This document shows positions 4,800 through 7,147 of a stretch of DNA of 7,147 bases, piece after piece. The notes beneath the pieces were generated by a model that was not told the origin of the DNA, did not search any database, and was given only the letters and a program-made list of their open reading frames with translations. How positions within the stretch are numbered: position 1 is the first letter of the stretch; every line of letters begins with the position of its first letter. The position numbers and the translations under genes are program-made. The DNA comes from Candidatus Buchananbacteria bacterium (lineage in GTDB: Bacteria; Patescibacteriota; Patescibacteriia; CAIXNZ01), in the NCBI GenBank assembly GCA_030592165.1, contig JAUVKC010000054.1:1-7147 (forward strand), written 5' to 3'.

Positions 4800-6455
4800 C
4801 TACAACTGTTTATCCAGACTAATCGAAGTAATTGTCTCGATTAAATTTTGCGGGTTGTATTGTGAATCATTTTGGATTGTGTCACCTATCGCGTAATTGG
4901 TAAAAAACACATCAGCTACATCTTCAACAAGTGAACCCCAATTATCGCCGTATAAAGCAATTGCAGCAGCTTCAGTTTCGATCCAGCGCAAGACTCCGTT
5001 TTGGGCAACAGCGTAAACTTTGGGATCAGTGGTTATCTTAACTAATTTAACACCAGGTTTATAAGTTACATTCCCGCCAATAGTAATCAAAGCTAGTTCC
5101 TGATCAGTTATAGTTTGGACAGTTGAAAAATCGTCATACCAACTAAAATAAACTCTTGAATTTGGAAAAACATAACGTTTGGCATCATTAGCATAATAAT
5201 AAACTGAATCACCTGAAGCTTTGATCAAAGATCCAAATTCTACGCCGATATCAGAGATATCCTGATCCAAGACAGTTACAGCTACACTACCTATTATTTG
5301 GCCTCCTGAGCTGATTTCAAGGGTTTTTAAGCCAGGAGTGACCGAACTTACGTTAAAGATAATATCACCGTTTTCGTCAGAGTTATTGTTTTGATTAAAG
5401 ATAAACAAATTAATCGGTGCATTGATCTCAATTGAACGATTAGCAACCGGGTCATTATTAGTATCACGCAAATTAACTGTGATAGTCGAAGTATCAAGAC
5501 CGTCTTTATTAATAGATAATTTATCAGCACTTATAGAAGAATTTTCACTTGATAAAGCCTGATCCAAGACTGTCACATTTATTTCCTGAGTTTCACCAAA
5601 ATTACCCCAATTATCATAAGCCTGCACACTAATCACATAATTACCATTAACCAACTCAGTCCAGTCATATGACCATTCGTAAGTCGCTGGATTATAATTA
5701 TCAATAGTCAGAAGTTCTTCATTAATCTTTAAAGCAAAATTCTTAACCCCATGATTACCCTGATCTCTGATCAATCCTTCAATCACAAAACTATCATTAT
5801 TAATCACTTCACTATCACTTAGATTTGTCATAACAATAGTCGGGCCTGTTCTATCATAAGCTAATTCAGAAAAAACTTGCGCACTGGAATTATTCAAATT
5901 AGCATCAGTCGGACCATTATTACCTGAATCCATAAAAATACCAATATCACCTAAATCAAAACTTTTATTATTATTGGTGTCCTGTAAAACTGGCAATTGC
6001 ATTTTAATTGTGGCAGTTAAATCAATAATTGAAAAAGTCTCAAGGGTAACAAAAAAATGCAAATCATCTTCAATCGGCTGATTAATATTTTCTATATACC
6101 AAGTAGGATTAAAAAAACTAAACTCCCCCAACACTTCATCTACACCCATGCCCTGAAACCCGAGCTCACCCTGATCAACCCATAAAGTCATTGTTTTTAT
6201 ATGTTTAAGATAATTCGCATCACCAATATTTTTCAGCGATATAGCCAAAACAGTGTCTGGATTAGGACTAATCAATGAAAAATCAAAAATCACATTATCA
6301 AATGTTCCTGGATAAAAAGTATCATATGAAACGTTCCAATTCACAATTGAATTAGAATCAAATGCCAGGCCACTAGCCGGGACTAGGAGCATTGCGAAAA
6401 TTAAAACGAAAACAATTTTTTTCCCGCCAAAGGCGGATCCACTCTTGGTTGACAT
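4800..6455 (-). CDS. Secreted multidomain surface protein with Ig-like domains
   Basis: A 551-residue preprotein when started at the ATG at 6455. The frame stays open to an ATG at 6557, but that ATG lies within the REP-like element and would add 34 residues before the signal peptide, so I reject it. Residues 1-31 are a signal peptide (GKK, IVFVLIFAMLLVPASGLA). A beta-rich region follows to ~200 with an EF-hand-like acidic loop, DTNNNKSFDLGD (159-170). Residues ~205-296 resemble a bacterial Ig-like domain (NGNYVISVQAYDNWGN). Residues ~302-396 resemble an invasin-type Big_1 domain (ADKLSINKDGLDTSTITVNL...DP). Residues 409-551 are the domain shared with the protease at 2562-4133. No enzyme motif was seen. 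It is probably an exported structural or adhesive protein at the cell surface. The stop lies 3 bases before the RAYT ATG. Confidence 0.87.
   Translation of the reverse strand: MSTKSGSAFGGKKIVFVLIFAMLLVPASGLAFDSNSIVNWNVSYDTFYPGTFDNVIFDFSLISPNPDTVLAISLKNIGDANYLKHIKTMTLWVDQGELGFQGMGVDEVLGEFSFFNPTWYIENINQPIEDDLHFFVTLETFSIIDLTATIKMQLPVLQDTNNNKSFDLGDIGIFMDSGNNGPTDANLNNSSAQVFSELAYDRTGPTIVMTNLSDSEVINNDSFVIEGLIRDQGNHGVKNFALKINEELLTIDNYNPATYEWSYDWTELVNGNYVISVQAYDNWGNFGETQEINVTVLDQALSSENSSISADKLSINKDGLDTSTITVNLRDTNNDPVANRSIEINAPINLFIFNQNNNSDENGDIIFNVSSVTPGLKTLEISSGGQIIGSVAVTVLDQDISDIGVEFGSLIKASGDSVYYYANDAKRYVFPNSRVYFSWYDDFSTVQTITDQELALITIGGNVTYKPGVKLVKITTDPKVYAVAQNGVLRWIETEAAAIALYGDNWGSLVEDVADVFFTNYAIGDTIQNDSQYNPQNLIETITSISLDKQL
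4812..5231 (-). repeat. Coding copy 2 of the shared C-terminal domain (in the Ig protein)
   Basis: This segment encodes LIKASGDSVYYYAND through the ETITSISLD tail and is the paralogue of 2583-2996. Its two halves, VYYYANDAKRYVFP and VYAVAQNGVLRWI, align with each other after a one-residue gap, including V....D....(Y/A)xIG near each end. That implies an old internal duplication within the domain. Sharing between a protease and an Ig protein suggests a surface-location or attachment role; this is inference. Confidence 0.85.
6424..6436. repeat. Short GC-rich palindrome within the signal-peptide coding region
   Basis: CCGCC-AAA-GGCGG is a perfect 5-bp stem with a 3-base loop in otherwise AT-rich DNA, next to GGATCC. 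It encodes part of the SGSAFGGK stretch at the N-terminus of the secreted Ig protein, about 20-30 bases after its ATG. It looks like a small inserted palindrome or an mRNA hairpin near the start codon. Confidence 0.6.
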
Positions 6456-6479
6456 ATTTTTTTTATTTTTAATATTTAG

Positions 6480-6539
6480 GAATATTGAATACAGAAGATA
6501 GAATGAAGAATAAAAATAGAATTCCGAATAATGGGTACT
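6480..6539. repeat. Degenerate GAATNNN heptad repeat upstream of the secreted-protein gene
   Basis: Successive units on the plus strand are GAATATT (6480), GAATACA (6487), GAAGATA (6494), GAATGAA (6501), an 11-base GAATAAAAATA (6508), GAATTCC (6519), GAATAAT (6526) and GGGTACT (6533), leading into the GGGTGAC of the palindromic element. It occupies the 5' leader of the secreted Ig protein. Any operon promoter should lie here or further upstream, but no convincing -10/-35 pair was seen. Confidence 0.65.
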
Positions 6540-6617
6540 GGGTGACACCGAATTCATTCGGTACGCTACGTAGTTCCCCGAATGAATTCGGGGTTACCCC
6601 AGTTATCCTCCCAGGGT
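6538..6617. repeat. REP/BIME-like palindromic element upstream of the operon
   Basis: This is a second copy of the element found inside the RAYT gene. Arms at 6540-6561 and 6578-6599 flank a 16-base loop containing CTACGTAG, which is itself palindromic. Each arm carries the CCGAA-TTCA-TTCGG hairpin with an outer GGGT/ACCC. It lies 83 bases upstream of the chosen start of the secreted Ig protein and in the gap after the TPR gene. A chance ATG in it (6557) extends the downstream frame artificially. Confidence 0.92.
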
Positions 6618-6663
6618 AGCAAGGAGCCCCTGCTCCGCCTCATCACCACTTTCTTGGCTACCC
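6614..6663. repeat. Nested stem-loop adjoining the REP-like element
   Basis: GGGTAGC (6614-6620) pairs with GCTACCC (6657-6663), and the enclosed DNA holds a second stem, GGAGC-CCCT-GCTCC (6623-6636). It begins where the BIME-like element ends and finishes 7 bases before the TPR stop codon, with TTGGCTACCC as its outer edge. With no T-tract on the minus strand it is not a classical terminator. It may be a second palindromic repeat, the far end of a composite element, or a 3' mRNA-end structure for the TPR gene. Confidence 0.65.
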
Positions 6664-6670
6664 AAATGCA

Positions 6671-7147
6671 TTATTTATTTTCAATCTCTGAAAACCTATT
6701 TAATAATCCACGCAATTTTTCGTGATTAACCTGGTCTTCATCTAGCTCCATTGCTCTATTTATTCTTGTTCTAAATTCACTATCAGGTTCAACTTTACCT
6801 TCATCATATAATTTTAGTATCTCTTCATAAATTAAAAAATTAGCTGGGAACTGTTTTAAAGCTTCATAAAATTTTTCTTCTGCTATTTCATACTGTTGCT
6901 GATCAATCTTAACTCTACCTATAGCAAAAAGAATATCTGGATCATACTGGTCTACTTGCAGAAAATGAGAAAATGTTTTTTCTGCCGCTGATGTCTCACC
7001 TATTATTTTATAAGTATAACCGAGATTTAAAAGTGAAACTCTATCTAAATGATCCTCATTTAATATTTCTACAGCATTATTATAAGCTTCTTTTCTGTCC
7101 TCTGGTATTTGAGAATTTTTCAGTTTAATAACTTCTAAAGTATTTTC
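6671..7147 (-). CDS. TPR-repeat protein, C-terminal fragment
   Basis: 158 codons are open from the window edge (frame set by the codon at 7145-7147) to a TAA at 6671; the N-terminus lies outside. Helix pairs follow the tetratricopeptide pattern. Residues ~37-70 (VSLLNLGYTYKIIGETSAAEKTF, with a DP end) form one repeat. Residues ~71-104 (DILFAIGRVKIDQQQYEIAEEKFYEAL, ending FPAN) form the next, with a weaker third after ~105. The tail is charged and ends RFSEIENK. TPRs mediate protein-protein contact, so the specific role cannot be told. The missing part might carry a signal peptide, membrane segment or enzyme domain. The gene precedes the secreted-protein cluster but is separated from it by 215 bases of repeat-rich DNA. 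Confidence 0.85.
   Translation of the reverse strand, partial: ENTLEVIKLKNSQIPEDRKEAYNNAVEILNEDHLDRVSLLNLGYTYKIIGETSAAEKTFSHFLQVDQYDPDILFAIGRVKIDQQQYEIAEEKFYEALKQFPANFLIYEEILKLYDEGKVEPDSEFRTRINRAMELDEDQVNHEKLRGLLNRFSEIENK

Noticed and set aside
5348..5530. 60-codon minus-strand open frame overlapping the Ig protein in another frame
   Set aside because: It is rich in Leu/Ile from shifted AT-rich codons and sits inside a well-supported domain-coding frame.
6456..6557. 34-residue N-terminal extension of the secreted Ig protein
   Set aside because: Its ATG arises from the repeated palindrome, its residues come from repeat DNA, and it would bury a clear signal peptide that starts at 6455.
1..7147. 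Alternative genetic code (UGA as glycine, as in some CPR lineages)
   Set aside because: No in-frame TGA occurs in the supported genes and glycine is encoded normally.

Overview
The window is AT-rich bacterial DNA with every supported gene on the minus strand, so it reads from high to low coordinates. Several things suggest a Patescibacteria/CPR (Parcubacteria-like) genome: the secreted-protein C-terminal domain shared by two genes, which I associate from memory with CPR surface proteins; short degenerate 7-bp-period repeats between genes; near absence of Shine-Dalgarno motifs; and small accessory gene clusters. This placement is inference, not proof. All visible stops are TAA or TAG and no in-frame TGA was seen, so there is no sign of a recoded UGA.

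Layout in transcription order. (1) 7147-6671: C-terminal end of a TPR-repeat protein. (2) 6670-6456: non-coding, holding a stem-loop, a REP/BIME-like palindromic element and a degenerate heptad repeat. (3) 6455-4800: secreted multidomain surface protein with Ig-like domains. (4) 4796-4137: REP-associated tyrosine transposase (RAYT, HUH/Y1 family). (5) 4133-2562: secreted S8 subtilisin-like protease. (6) 2562-2164: GtrA-like membrane protein. (7) 2163-1982: non-coding, with a TTAGATA-type repeat. (8) 1981-950: SDR sugar-nucleotide enzyme resembling UDP-glucuronate decarboxylase. (9) 932-903: intrinsic-terminator-like hairpin. (10) 890-1: family 2 glycosyltransferase, cut by the window edge.

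Genes 3-6 are packed with 3-bp gaps or a 1-bp overlap and look like one operon. The secreted Ig protein and the protease end in the same ~140-residue C-terminal domain, so they probably share a location on the cell surface. GtrA, the SDR enzyme and the glycosyltransferase fit surface-glycan synthesis.

The most striking signal is the RAYT. Between its HUH motif and its catalytic-Tyr region it carries an in-frame block of ~60 residues encoded by REP-like DNA. One full palindromic element and two further half units are translated as PNSFG/PNEFGVTQE repeats. A nearly identical copy (58 of 62 bases) of that palindrome lies upstream of the operon's first gene. This looks like a transposase whose own REP/BIME target has inserted and expanded inside its reading frame.
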